A DNA stretch of 64,000 nt, taken from contig JAAEPW010000839.1 of assembly GCA_024232355.1 (NCBI GenBank), forward strand, positions 35,350 through 99,349, in the 5' to 3' direction. The notes under the pieces are model-generated. The model ran no database searches, was not told the origin of the DNA, and saw nothing but the letters and a program-made list of their open reading frames with translations. Position 1 is the first letter of the stretch. Every line of letters begins with the position of its first letter. The position numbers and the translations under genes are program-made. The stretch is from Chloroflexota bacterium (lineage in GTDB: Bacteria > Chloroflexota > Anaerolineae > B4-G1). Positions 1 to 8,712 of the stretch are shown one piece after another.

Positions 1-108
1 TTGTTCTTTTGCCTGCCCTGCCGTGCTGGGGGCCGCGTACACAAAGGGCACACTCATGCTGAGAATAGTCAGCACGGTTAGTGCCCGCCACAAAGTCTTG
101 CGTATCAT
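1..108 (-). CDS. Secreted protein, N-terminal fragment (cut by window edge)
   Basis: A minus-strand reading frame opens with ATG at 108 and runs off the left edge without a stop. It is preceded by a good ribosome site (AAAGGAG, about 7 bases upstream of the ATG). The 36 visible residues form a signal peptide: a basic start (MIRKTLWR), a hydrophobic core (ALTVLTILSMSVPFVYA) and a small-residue cleavage site followed by APSTAGQ. The product is therefore exported. Nothing of the mature domain is visible, so no function can be given. It lies downstream of, and on the same strand as, the C25 protease and the adhesin-like genes, consistent with a run of exported proteins. Confidence 0.7.
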   Translation of the reverse strand, partial: MIRKTLWRALTVLTILSMSVPFVYAAPSTAGQAKEQ

Positions 109-612
109 TTATTTTCTCCTTTATTATTGTCTTCCTTACTTGCTAAATGGGTTACGACTGAAACATTCAAACGGGAAAAAATCACCGATACGTATCACCC
201 CCCTTTCATTGGTTGCTGGCAATCTGGTTGCCCGTAGGGCGGTTTTGCTAACCGCCTGGCGAGTTGGATAGAGGGCAAATGCCACATAATCCAATCTGAA
301 AAGCTTTTGCCCAAGGCTCAATTCTCTTATCACGAAATCATCCAGTTATTGCTCTAGCGGGTCACCATTCAGCAAATTTTGGCGTGGTGAATACTGAGTA
401 ATGATTACCGCCCGATAACATTATAACCCATCAACCTTCCAAACGCCTTACAAAATGGGGCGTCAACCTTCCAAAAACCTTCCAATTTTTCTATTTTCGA
501 TGGTTCACCTGATGGCTGCACATGTCGTTTATTGAAGAGTGGCGCATTCCCAAATGCGCCGCAAAAGGTATGCTCGCTCCTCTTCACACAGATGTCACAA
601 AATTACATCCAT
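109..612. other. Non-coding region with palindromic and direct repeats
   Basis: About 500 bases without a convincing gene. It holds a perfect hairpin at 239-255 (6-bp arms, GCGGTT/AACCGC) whose core and flank recur inverted at 3455-3495. It also holds two copies of TCAACCTTCCAAA around 428-475 followed by another CCTTCCAA, and a hairpin at 541-560 (GGCGCAT/ATGCGCC) 53 bases past the end of the C25 protease gene. That hairpin has no T-tract on the minus strand, so it is at best a weak terminator. A 14-base string at 571-584 (TGCTCGCTCCTCTT) recurs near 8766. Confidence 0.5.
239..255. repeat. Palindromic dispersed repeat, copy 1
   Basis: Perfect inverted repeat GCGGTT-TTGCT-AACCGC. The same 17 bases plus a weaker match in the flank occur in reverse orientation at 3479-3495, inside the C25 protease gene. 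This is REP-like, non-coding repeat DNA. Confidence 0.65.
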
Positions 613-3600
613 TTATCGCTCGACCAAGGGCAAAAACACCCGCGCCGACCACGGCACGAGCACGCGGTCTGGTTCGAGGGCCGGGTCTCCCAGCAGGACG
701 TAGGTGTCCAGCAGATCCAGACTCTGTCCGGTAGAGGCCAGGATCAGTTTGCCCGAAAGCGTAGCCTCTCCCAGCGTCTCGGCCTGGCTGTCAAAGATCG
801 CGTGGTAAAATCCGGCAGCGAGACGGTGGTGACCGGTGCCCACCCCCAGCCCCGTCCCGCCCCAGGCCGCCACCGCTCCCCCACCCTCCCAGGTGACCAA
901 CGATTCATCCAGCGTTGGTTCCGGGCGTTGAAAGGCGGCGGTGAAACACGTCATCTCCAAGACGATGGGCAGGCGGCGACCGTTGCGCAGAACGGGCAGA
1001 TCGTCCAGGTGAAAAAAGCGCTCAGCCGCCCACTGCTGCCAGGAAGAGTGACCGGTGAACTGGATCAGCAGCGCGCCCTGGTTCCAACCGGAGAGGATGT
1101 CAGTGTGAAACGCCTCGGTATCCTGAGGTGAGCAGTCACTGACGGCAGGATCATTACCCGCGCAATAGTGACGGGTCACCATAAAGGGCGCGGTAACCTG
1201 GCTAGCGGCGTAATTGTCCGAGGGCGCGGCAAAATCCCCGCCGTGGTCGGCATCGTCGGCCACCAGGAGCACGTCGGCGTTCCAGCCGCCGGGAGAGGGG
1301 TTCGTCTCGTACTGGATGATCTTGCCCACCACGATTTGGGCTTCCGCCGCCGTCTTGACCGGCAGACGGCCCAGCAGCAAGTCTGGCAGGGTGTCGTCGC
1401 CATCCACACAGGCGTAGCGATTGTCGGCGGCGGTCTCGCCCAGCTCGGGGTCGACGTCGGCCAGGTAGGGGGGGATCAGATTCTGGACGCCCCCGCCGCC
1501 GTAATCCTTGAAATCATAGCTGCCATCGCCGACCAGCAGCACGTACATCGGGATAGCGGCTGTCCCGGCGTCGTAGGCGTGCTGCAAAAAAGCGTGGATC
1601 GCCTCGGGCGACATTCGCCCCGCGCCATAGGTATCATAGACGGCATCGACGTCCACGACGGCGACCGTCTGGCCCTGAGCTGCCCGGTGCACGGCCAGGG
1701 GAGCGATCGCCGCAGCAAAATCGGGATGGGTGATGATGACGTAATCAGCATCGGGCGGGCCATCGAGGATATTGGCGGCCCGGAGCGCCAGCGGAGTTTT
1801 GATTTGGTCGTCAGTCACCACCAGATAAGTGGATGTATACGCATCGCCGTCGCCCAAGGTCAGTGTGTGGGTACCACCGCTCGAAACCAGGTTGTGCCCA
1901 CTGACCTGCCGGGGGACAATGGGGTCAGTGATCTCATAGACGGACAGATCGGGGCTGGTCCATCCGGTCAAGGTGTAGGATTGGGGACTTGGGCCACCCT
2001 GGAAACGCACCGGGGCAGAAGCGGCCTGGCCCGTGCTGGGGTAGGTCAATCGGAAAGCGTCGAGCCAGAGCCCCTCGGTCGTGACCCCCACTCCGGGCAA
2101 GGAGAGCGTGATCTGATTTGCGCCGTCGAGCAGGAGGGACGCGGGCACGCTCACGCTTGCCTCAACAGCGGATGTTCCATCCCAGGTGACCTCTCCAACC
2201 AGGGCACCAGCCATCGAGACGAGCACCCGATGGTCGGGATTTTGAATGGGATCCGTATAGCCCTGGAGCCAGAGGGTCAGGGTGGCAGCGGGGGCCGCGA
2301 CGGTGGGCAGGGGCGCGTCGAGCCAGATCGAGTAGGTTCCCAGGGTGCGGTCGGGCTGGCGCAGGTCGTCCCAGTACCAGTGATCGCCGTCGCGGCCCGC
2401 GTACCGCGATTCATAGTGTCGGTTCGTCTCGGCTTGCGCGGTGCGCCAGACGGTTCCCGAGGGCAGGCCGCCGGGGTCGCCGGATCGGGTACCCATCCGC
2501 AGGCCGTCCGTCTGACTATGATCGAGCAGGTAGACGTCGGTGTCCGTAAAACGACTGAATTGGGGTTCGGCGTAAAAGAGCACACGGTCACTCGGGTCGA
2601 AAACACCGTCGCCCTCGCCCTCGACCCGGATGGCGATTTCTTGGCGGGGCAGACCGTGGGTCATTCGCAGCGTGCGCGGGTTGAGGCTGTCAACCGGCAG
2701 TCCGGCGCTCGCCAGGTCGTCGTAGGTCAGGGCGTAAAGCCCGGCCTCGTCCACCATCACTTTGAGCGGGCTGCCGGTGATGACGGTCGTGGGCTGAATC
2801 AAAGCGCCCGCCGGCCTGCGCGGAGCCTGCCAGCGGGCCGCCACCGGGTTGACGAGCGTCGTGGCCAGGGCCTGCGCAAATGGGTCTCGTTCTTGGGCCA
2901 GACTGTACGATGAGGACGAGATCGACACCGGCTGCTCGAAAACGATCTCTAGGCGCAAGGAGCGCACAACCTCCATCTGACTGGCGGCGGGGTTTACGCG
3001 CGCGGGATAGACGGTCAGCAGGGCAACCCGCCGCCCCCGCACCCACTGCGGCGGTCTGAGGCGAGCGACGGCATCGGGGTAGAGGGTGTCGGCGGCGTAG
3101 ATGGCGGGGTCGGGCGTGCGGATGGCTGGTTCACCGGTGGAAAAGATCGGTTGACCGTCCGGAGAAAAATGGACGGGTCGGGGCAGTGACGCAGGCAGGG
3201 GCAGGTGCGGCAGCGAAACGATCTCCCGCTCCACCTCAACCACGCGCAGCCAGACCTCGCCGCTGGGCGGCAGGCCGACCAGACCGCTGTAGACGGGCAG
3301 TTGGGGATGACCGGGTTGGTCCGAGAGGACAAGACCCTCGATTTCAATCTGGCTGTACCGGGCGCCAGACATCCTCGTCGTGGTCAGACGGTATTCGGGT
3401 AACGTCCAGATTAACGTCAGGCCCTCTGTGCTTGCTCCGAAAATAGGTTTGTAGGTCGGATTTGTTATCCGACTTGTGGCGGTTAGCAAAACCGCTCCAC
3501 GTTTTCGTTCTGGAGGGTTCACCACGCGCGTGCCGTCCTCATATTGTCTTGTTACCGTTCTCATAGGACGTGCCATCCACGTTTTTGGCAGCACTCGTGG

Positions 3601-3846
3601 CAAGAGCGGGATCGCAGATCCCTTGTGAGCGACGTAAGAAAATCTCGCTTCGCTCGTAGCCCCCGTCTCGGGATCGCCGCCCCGGGGACGGGGCTTGGAG
3701 CGTTTATACTTTCCTATACTATCAAAAACAGGCCCCGGCTCGACTGGGCCCATCGTCTGAGCAGCTTGCAAGGGCAAGATCATTCCCAGAAAAAGAGAGA
3801 GCAACAAAATAGACACGCACATTCGACACATCAGTAACATTTTCAT
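613..3846 (-). CDS. Secreted C25-family (gingipain-type) cysteine peptidase
   Basis: 1077 residues. The start at 3846 has GAGGAGA upstream and leads into a signal peptide (about residues 1-28). The C-terminal third is a caspase-like C25 domain from about residue 690. It shows a 'LLVGDGSYDF' strand, the candidate catalytic His at about 933 in 'FTGHSS' and the candidate Cys at about 967 in 'LEMTCF'. Their spacing of 34 matches gingipains. The central part (about 140-680) looks like beta-rich pro and C25-associated domains. The chain ends in 'VFLPLVER', a tail shared with other secreted proteins in this window. Residues about 50-130 are encoded by dispersed palindromic repeats and look like added material rather than a domain. 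Expected role: extracellular protease, by analogy with the family also a possible processor of surface proteins. Family assignment is strong; substrate is unknown. Confidence 0.88.
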   Translation of the reverse strand: MKMLLMCRMCVSILLLSLFLGMILPLQAAQTMGPVEPGPVFDSIGKYKRSKPRPRGGDPETGATSEARFSYVAHKGSAIPLLPRVLPKTWMARPMRTVTRQYEDGTRVVNPPERKRGAVLLTATSRITNPTYKPIFGASTEGLTLIWTLPEYRLTTTRMSGARYSQIEIEGLVLSDQPGHPQLPVYSGLVGLPPSGEVWLRVVEVEREIVSLPHLPLPASLPRPVHFSPDGQPIFSTGEPAIRTPDPAIYAADTLYPDAVARLRPPQWVRGRRVALLTVYPARVNPAASQMEVVRSLRLEIVFEQPVSISSSSYSLAQERDPFAQALATTLVNPVAARWQAPRRPAGALIQPTTVITGSPLKVMVDEAGLYALTYDDLASAGLPVDSLNPRTLRMTHGLPRQEIAIRVEGEGDGVFDPSDRVLFYAEPQFSRFTDTDVYLLDHSQTDGLRMGTRSGDPGGLPSGTVWRTAQAETNRHYESRYAGRDGDHWYWDDLRQPDRTLGTYSIWLDAPLPTVAAPAATLTLWLQGYTDPIQNPDHRVLVSMAGALVGEVTWDGTSAVEASVSVPASLLLDGANQITLSLPGVGVTTEGLWLDAFRLTYPSTGQAASAPVRFQGGPSPQSYTLTGWTSPDLSVYEITDPIVPRQVSGHNLVSSGGTHTLTLGDGDAYTSTYLVVTDDQIKTPLALRAANILDGPPDADYVIITHPDFAAAIAPLAVHRAAQGQTVAVVDVDAVYDTYGAGRMSPEAIHAFLQHAYDAGTAAIPMYVLLVGDGSYDFKDYGGGGVQNLIPPYLADVDPELGETAADNRYACVDGDDTLPDLLLGRLPVKTAAEAQIVVGKIIQYETNPSPGGWNADVLLVADDADHGGDFAAPSDNYAASQVTAPFMVTRHYCAGNDPAVSDCSPQDTEAFHTDILSGWNQGALLIQFTGHSSWQQWAAERFFHLDDLPVLRNGRRLPIVLEMTCFTAAFQRPEPTLDESLVTWEGGGAVAAWGGTGLGVGTGHHRLAAGFYHAIFDSQAETLGEATLSGKLILASTGQSLDLLDTYVLLGDPALEPDRVLVPWSARVFLPLVER
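3455..3495. repeat. Double palindromic repeat inside the C25 gene (copy 2)
   Basis: Two adjacent hairpins: 3455-3473 (GTCGGAT/ATCCGAC, 5-base loop) and 3479-3495 (GCGGTT/AACCGC). The second is the reverse complement of 239-255, and the first resembles the flank of that copy (TTGGAT). Here the repeat is read in frame as about residues 117-130 of the protease (minus strand). Confidence 0.7.
3608..3697. repeat. Dispersed repeat inside the C25 gene, related to 27081-27127
   Basis: Contains the palindrome GGGATCGCAGATCCC at 3608-3622. A 62-base block at 3636-3697 matches 27081-27127 (AAGAAAATCTCG, TTCGCT, CCGTCT and ACGGGGCTTG shared in order, with about 14 bases extra here). The other copy is non-coding, so this one is repeat DNA that has become coding (about residues 50-80). 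Confidence 0.65.
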
Positions 3847-3862
3847 CGGGTCTCCTCAACTC

Positions 3863-3897
3863 GAAATGACCGGGGGGCAATGCCCCCCGGTCATTTC
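3863..3897. terminator. Strong GC-rich hairpin between two minus-strand genes
   Basis: Perfect 15-bp stem (GAAATGACCGGGGGG with its complement) and a 5-base loop, 43 bases past the stop of the adhesin-like gene and just upstream of the protease ribosome site. There is no T-tract on either strand. It could attenuate transcription or stabilise the upstream mRNA rather than end transcription outright. Confidence 0.5.
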
Positions 3898-3939
3898 CAA
3901 AGAACTAGAAAATTGTCCGCGCCCGCCCCACCCCTCGCG

Positions 3940-6900
3940 CTATCTGAGGACTAGGGGCAGGTAGACGACAAGGCCGTGCAAGATGGTCACCTCTGCTGGG
4001 CCATTAATGGTCTCGATCCCATTCATGTCCACGTCCATCAGCCAGTAGGTGTAGGTCTGCCCGGCGGCGACGTCATTGTCCCGGAACTCGTAGCTGGCGC
4101 CCATGGCCCCGCCGTGTGCCTGGCTGGGGATAAAGGCGATCTCTTCAGCCGGGACAAAGCGCCGCCCGCTGTCACGCAGGATGCGGAAACCATAGGTGTC
4201 CACCTCGGCCGCCGTCTCCCAATTCATCCGGACGCTCTGGCCCCATTGGCTGGCATAAAAGTCGATCATCTCGACCGCTGTCTCGCTCCGGGGCTGGTTT
4301 ATGGGATTGGTGTAGACGTCCGTACCGCCCGGCGGAATCTGGGCCGTGTTGATCACTGTGTAAGTGGTAGGGTTTGTGAGCTGGAACACGGTGATGACGT
4401 AAAAAGCCTGTCCCAGACCCAGGTCCATTCCAAATGGGATGGTCAGGTCATCCCACATCAACTGTTGGGTGATGTTGTCTATGGTATTAGGGATGGGGTC
4501 CCCACCATAGTAGACGGCCGGCCCGCTGAAGGAGTCGTACAGCGGGAGCACGTCTATCGTGCTGGGGCCGGTGTTTTCGATATAGATGGTAAAGGTGACC
4601 AGGTCTCCTATCACGCCGGGTGGATTCAGGGTCTTGTCTATCGATATCTCTGGGTCGTCCACCAATAGGCTGACGCGGGCGGTGTCGGTCACGCTGCCAC
4701 CGGTGGCGATGAACCCTTCTGCCAGGGCAAAGTTGTCGTATATGCCGGGCGTTACAGGACCGTAGACCTGGAAGGCGACCACGGTGCTGGCGGTCGGGGC
4801 CAGACCTGCTCCGGCGGTGATGTCGGCCCAATAGATCTGCTGGCCGGTGACGGACGTCTCGGCCGGAATGGCGCTGCCGGGGACGAAAGTCAAGCCGGGG
4901 TCCAGATCGTCGATGACGGCGACGGGGTTGAGCGTGACGTCGCCGATGTTGGTGACGGTCAGGGTGTAGGCCACGCTCGGGACGTTGGGCGCGATCCAGC
5001 CATTCGCGGCGACCTCTTTTTCGATCTGGATGGCGGGTGCGGGTCCGAGGAGGAACATGCCACAGTCCCAGGTGGGGTCATTCTCACCGGGGTCCAGGGT
5101 GGTGTTGATAGTCCGCCCGGTGGTGGGATCAGCGTCCGAGTCCAAGGTGTCGTTACCCCCTGCGTCTTGCGGGCTAAAGAGATAGTTAGAGGGGAGTATA
5201 AACTCGACGTAATAGTCGCCTGGAGCCAGGTCCGCAAAGCTATAAAGACCTGTTCCATCGGTGTCTGTGCTGTCCTGGAAAGCACCACTGCCGTCGTAGA
5301 GGTTGACAGTCACTCCGGCGATGCCAGTCCCCACTTCGTTCTGAGTACCGTCGTGGTCGTCGTCTCGCCAGACGGTGTCGCCGATGGAGGCTAACTGTTG
5401 TGACTGAACAAATCCAAAGTCAGCGGTGAAATTCACGTTATCATCATCCAGTGTACCGGTATAGTTGGTCTGATCTTCGCCCGTGACTTCGGTATCGGGT
5501 TGTAGTGCATAGTTCATAGTGCTAATACCGTTCGTGGCGGGAGTTGCGTTGTCAATACCGTTTTCGTCGCCGGTGTGGTCGGTGGTTTCATCGGCCCCTG
5601 CGCCTGTGCTTGAGAGATAGCCTTCCAATGGTTGACCAACCGCAAAGTTTGAAGCAGAGATGTGAACAAAGTAGTTTCCTGGGGTCATGTTGTCAAACTC
5701 GTAATACCCCCCACCAGCCGTTGTGGCTGTAGCTACGGGAGCGTCTACGCCAGGGATATCTCCCGAATTATACAGTTCTACGGTCACCCCATCTGCACCA
5801 ACTTCCGTGCCGTCCAAGGCGCCATTGTCGGCTGTGCCTCCCCCCGCGCCATCATCGATCCAGACAGCGTTGCCAATCGCTACCAACTCACTACTAATAG
5901 TGACCGGGTGGTCCTCGACCTCACCATCGGTGGCCGCTCCGGTCGAAATTAAACCGGTGTCGGTGCTACAGCGGAAACGGGAGTATGTTGCCCCAGATGT
6001 TGCTCCGGCTGGTATGGCAAAGACCAAAGAATTGTTCGTGCTAGCAGTCAAAGATTCGTCTGTGAAAATCTGCTCGCCCGCATCCCAAAAATCGCCGTCG
6101 ATATTAAAGTCAATCCAGGCATTCAGGGTACAGGCAGGAGAATTGCTCAAGTCAACGTCCACCCCTGCATTGCTGCCTGGAGTCAAGAGGCTAGTAAAAG
6201 TCACCCCGTCTTCGTCATCGTTGCCCACACAAGTGCCGGTGGGAGTGCCCACATCGCTATCATCGCCATCGGCTCCAACTGAGGGTAGGCCATCCGTTTC
6301 GGAATCTACACAAGCCCCCATAAATGGCCCGGTGACGATATGGTTTGGCCCGCTGGCCAAGTTGGTTGTGCCGTAGGTGTTGGGGGCGTCGCCCCAGTCT
6401 ATGGCTTGCTGGATCGTGACCATATAGTCTTCGACCTCGCCGTCCGTCGCCAGGCCGGTGTAGGTGTCTGCCCCAGCGCCGGTGGTGCAGCGGAAGCGGG
6501 CAAAGGTGTCGCCAAGCACCGCCCCTGACGGGATCGAAAAGCTCGTAGGATTGCTGCCCGGCCCGAGCATAAAGCCGCCGATGAACAGGTTCTCGGATGA
6601 GTCGTCCCAGTCACCGTCGGCGTTAAAGTCTATCCACCCGGTCAGGGTGCAGGCCACACTGGCGGTTATTCTTATGCTCGCCGTCGCACCGGGGACCAGG
6701 GGGGTGAGAAATTCCACGCCGTCCTCGTCGTCGCCGCTGACCGCACAACTGCCATAGATCGGAGCACCGGTGGCTGTGTCGTCGCCGGTGGCGGCGGCAG
6801 AGTCCACGCCGTCCGATTCTGCGTCCACGCAAGAGCCCAGGTAGATGGTGCTATCCAGGATGTGGTTTGCGCCCGTGCTCGTCGACAAGGTCGAGTAGCT

Positions 6901-7029
6901 GTCTGGCGCGTCTCCCCAGTCGTAAAAAGGTTGAGCCCAGCCTGTTTGGGCAAACATAATGTTCAGAGCTATGGCCAGCAGTACCAGTACCAAGGCGGCT
7001 AAAGACACTCTTTTTTTTATTTTACTCAT
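3940..7029 (-). CDS. Secreted adhesin-like protein: 2 GEVED, 2 SdrD_B, 2 DUF11 domains, Y-L-P-L tail
   Basis: 1029 residues. ATG at 7029 with AAGGAG nine bases upstream, then a signal peptide ending near residue 33 (GWAQ). In order: two GEVED-type domains (about 35-210 and 212-380, each opening 'DWGDAP' and containing 'DEDGV' and 'WIDFN.DGD'); two SdrD B-like domains with Asp-rich calcium-type loops (about 388-545 and 550-665, 'IGDTVWRDDDHDG'); two DUF11 repeats (about 670-790 and 795-915); a fibronectin-like C-terminal domain ('AAEVDTYGFRILRD'); and the final 'VVYLPLVLR'. Such architecture is typical of large cell-surface or matrix proteins. No catalytic motif is visible. It lies between the small wall-anchor candidate (37 bases upstream) and the protease. 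Binding partner unknown. Confidence 0.85.
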   Translation of the reverse strand: MSKIKKRVSLAALVLVLLAIALNIMFAQTGWAQPFYDWGDAPDSYSTLSTSTGANHILDSTIYLGSCVDAESDGVDSAAATGDDTATGAPIYGSCAVSGDDEDGVEFLTPLVPGATASIRITASVACTLTGWIDFNADGDWDDSSENLFIGGFMLGPGSNPTSFSIPSGAVLGDTFARFRCTTGAGADTYTGLATDGEVEDYMVTIQQAIDWGDAPNTYGTTNLASGPNHIVTGPFMGACVDSETDGLPSVGADGDDSDVGTPTGTCVGNDDEDGVTFTSLLTPGSNAGVDVDLSNSPACTLNAWIDFNIDGDFWDAGEQIFTDESLTASTNNSLVFAIPAGATSGATYSRFRCSTDTGLISTGAATDGEVEDHPVTISSELVAIGNAVWIDDGAGGGTADNGALDGTEVGADGVTVELYNSGDIPGVDAPVATATTAGGGYYEFDNMTPGNYFVHISASNFAVGQPLEGYLSSTGAGADETTDHTGDENGIDNATPATNGISTMNYALQPDTEVTGEDQTNYTGTLDDDNVNFTADFGFVQSQQLASIGDTVWRDDDHDGTQNEVGTGIAGVTVNLYDGSGAFQDSTDTDGTGLYSFADLAPGDYYVEFILPSNYLFSPQDAGGNDTLDSDADPTTGRTINTTLDPGENDPTWDCGMFLLGPAPAIQIEKEVAANGWIAPNVPSVAYTLTVTNIGDVTLNPVAVIDDLDPGLTFVPGSAIPAETSVTGQQIYWADITAGAGLAPTASTVVAFQVYGPVTPGIYDNFALAEGFIATGGSVTDTARVSLLVDDPEISIDKTLNPPGVIGDLVTFTIYIENTGPSTIDVLPLYDSFSGPAVYYGGDPIPNTIDNITQQLMWDDLTIPFGMDLGLGQAFYVITVFQLTNPTTYTVINTAQIPPGGTDVYTNPINQPRSETAVEMIDFYASQWGQSVRMNWETAAEVDTYGFRILRDSGRRFVPAEEIAFIPSQAHGGAMGASYEFRDNDVAAGQTYTYWLMDVDMNGIETINGPAEVTILHGLVVYLPLVLR

Positions 7030-7066
7030 GATTTTTTACTCCTTTTTAGTTGTATTGTGACTGACT

Positions 7067-7453
7067 TTATCGCCGGACGCTCCGCGTCGCTGCCACATAG
7101 GTACACGAGAGCACCGCCGCCAGCAATAGGATGACGGGCAAAAGCAAACCGGCAGGCTGTTCGGCGCCCGAGAGCGGCAGAATGGGGACCGGGGTCTCAG
7201 TGGGAGCCGGTGCCTGCGGCTTGGGTTCGGATGGTCTCGGCGTGTTTGTTGGTGACTCTGGTGTATTTGTTGGTGGCTCTGGCGTGTCTGTTGGTGGCTC
7301 TGGCGTATTTGTTGGCACCCCTACCGTTGGCGTTATGCCATACAAGGAACGGGATTGGGCATCGACCGGGACAATGAACCCAAGGGCCATCACGACCAAC
7401 ATGATAGACAAAGCGATCAACGGAATTCCAAGTATAGATCTAGTTTTTGACAT
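7067..7453 (-). CDS. Small surface protein with Pro/Thr stalk and LPxSG-type C-terminal anchor
   Basis: 128 residues from the ATG at 7453, which has AGGAGGAG six bases upstream. A TTG at 7459 would sit on the ribosome site and is rejected. Layout: a signal peptide or membrane anchor (about 1-32, ending 'VDAQ'); a low-complexity stalk with four imperfect copies of 'PPTNTPE'; then 'LPLSG' followed by a hydrophobic helix (LLLPVILLLAAVL) and the basic tail 'RSVRR'. LPxTG-helix-basic tail is the classic sortase sorting signal, and Ser in place of Thr is a variant. It probably displays a short Pro-rich stalk on the surface. It is first in the minus-strand run of exported proteins. No sortase gene is visible in this window. 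Confidence 0.7.
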   Translation of the reverse strand: MSKTRSILGIPLIALSIMLVVMALGFIVPVDAQSRSLYGITPTVGVPTNTPEPPTDTPEPPTNTPESPTNTPRPSEPKPQAPAPTETPVPILPLSGAEQPAGLLLPVILLLAAVLSCTYVAATRSVRR

Positions 7454-7620
7454 GATCAACTCCTCCTAAAGAATGATTCGACTGATTGACAAAGGGACTC
7501 GAAAACCAAGCGGAAAATTCAGATAAAAGTTACAAGCATATATTCCCCACCCCCTAACGGCTCACCGTCTGCTGCCGGTCTGCCCACTGACCGGTATATG
7601 CGAGAAACTTGATCCCGCCC

Positions 7621-7735
7621 TGTAAGGGAATTCCAGAGAAATAAATCTCCCAAACAGATTTTGTGATGCAGTCAACGACATCTTTACAACAGATTATGAT
7701 GGAATTCCTCGAGCTTTGCCGGTTATTTTGTAACT
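7621..7735. repeat. Dispersed repeat A, copy 1 (inverted partner at 53051-53166)
   Basis: The reverse complement of 53051-53166 matches this segment nearly base for base over the first 60 positions (AGGGAATTCCAGAGAAATAA and onward), then more loosely to about 7735. GGAATTCC occurs near both ends, about 75 bases apart. Both copies have the same orientation relative to the gene whose start they precede. No reading frame is conserved, so it is non-coding repeat DNA. Confidence 0.8.
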
Positions 7736-7839
7736 CGCGTGCGATTTATGAGATTCTCCACTGTAAATTTTGGGAGGAATTAAATACTGGAAAAGCTAAA
7801 TACCATCACAATACCCAGTGTACCACACAATTATCGTGT

Positions 7840-7931
7840 TGTCTGTAGTGAAACTACGCGACTTTTTGTGGTGAAAGTACGCATGTTTTTGTGGTGAAAC
7901 TACGCATGTTTTTGTGGTAAAAGTACGTTTT
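7840..7931 (+). repeat. Four tandem 23-bp direct repeats upstream of a promoter (operator candidate)
   Basis: Units at 7840, 7863, 7886 and 7909, each 23 bases, with consensus TTTTTGTGGTGAAACTACGC plus ATG. The two middle units differ at one base and the outer two are more diverged. The array ends 11 bases before the -35 box at 7943. This is the position expected for cooperative activator or repressor binding sites, most simply for the HTH protein encoded next. There are no spacers of the CRISPR kind. Confidence 0.8.
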
Positions 7932-7942
7932 TTGCCAATATC

Positions 7943-7971
7943 TTGACAATATCGCTCCCCAATGGTACAAT
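7943..7971 (+). promoter_or_regulatory. Sigma70-type promoter for the HTH gene
   Basis: TTGACA at 7943-7948, a 17-base spacer and TACAAT at 7966-7971. This predicts a transcript start near 7978 and a leader of about 42 bases before the GTG start at 8020. Confidence 0.8.
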
Positions 7972-8019
7972 ATTTTAGGAACTTTCGGAATATTAGGGGC
8001 TTTTTATCAGGAAACCATT

Positions 8020-8712
8020 GTGAAACTATCTCCCAGACAACGCACGTTTCTCAGCCGCTTGCTCGACCTCTATCGCGAGGCCCAAGCCCCTGTGCATTAC
8101 GCCGACGTCGCGCGGGCGCTGGACGTGAGACCGGTCACGGCCTACGAGATGCTGCGCCTTTTGGAAAACAAGGGCTTGGTGCATTCCGAGGCGATACGCC
8201 CCCAGGGGCACAAGGGGCGTTCGGTCATGGTCTTTGCCCCCACCGACAAGGCTACGTCCATACTGGCCGAGTTCACAGGCAACGCTTTGAGCGATCAAGA
8301 ATGGGAGCAGGCCAAGGCCAATATTTTGACGGCACTGGAAACACGCACCGACTATCGAAACTTGCTAAACGAACTCGTTCTGCGCATTCCAGAGCGCAAA
8401 TCGCCCGCCCTCTTTGCCGCCGACATGATCGCAGCCATCATCCTGGCACTCTACGAGCTACGCGACACGGCAGCGGCCAAGGGCATATTTGCCAATCTGC
8501 GTCGATTTGGCCCGCCGGGTTGGGCCGTGCTCTACTCACTGGCCGGGTTCAGTCTGGCCCTTTCACTGGTCGAAAAAGCCAACCGGAACGCGACCTCGTT
8601 GCTGCTTTCATACGCTCACCAGTTCCGGCAACATTTGGATAATTTGACGCGGGGAGAAAAAGCGCGCCTGTCCGATTTCGTCTATGAAGTATTGCGGTCT
8701 CTTGGTTTATGA
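8020..8712 (+). CDS. Winged-helix transcriptional regulator with helical effector domain
   Basis: 230 residues starting with GTG at 8020. Residues about 1-75 form a winged helix: 'FLSRLLDLYREAQAPVHYADVARALDV' leads to a recognition-helix region 'TAYEMLRLLENKGLVHSE' and a wing ('PQGHKGRSVMVFAPT'). This resembles MarR- or DtxR-like HTH domains. The rest (about 90-230) is helical with no recognised ligand site, and includes a hydrophobic stretch around 'GWAVLYSLAGFSLALSLV'. It is transcribed from a strong promoter preceded by four 23-bp repeats, which suggests autoregulation. Downstream on the same strand are a phasin-like protein and an AarF homologue, and these may be its targets. The family name is uncertain. 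Confidence 0.75.
   Translation: MKLSPRQRTFLSRLLDLYREAQAPVHYADVARALDVRPVTAYEMLRLLENKGLVHSEAIRPQGHKGRSVMVFAPTDKATSILAEFTGNALSDQEWEQAKANILTALETRTDYRNLLNELVLRIPERKSPALFAADMIAAIILALYELRDTAAAKGIFANLRRFGPPGWAVLYSLAGFSLALSLVEKANRNATSLLLSYAHQFRQHLDNLTRGEKARLSDFVYEVLRSLGL

Noticed and set aside
1168..2913. 581-codon plus-strand ORF opposite the C25 protease
   Set aside because: It is antisense to a gene with a clear signal peptide, catalytic motifs and C-terminal tail. The translation is low in recognisable structure and no ribosome site precedes it.
7840..7931. Possible CRISPR array
   Set aside because: The 23-bp units follow each other without spacers and no cas gene is present; an operator array fits better.
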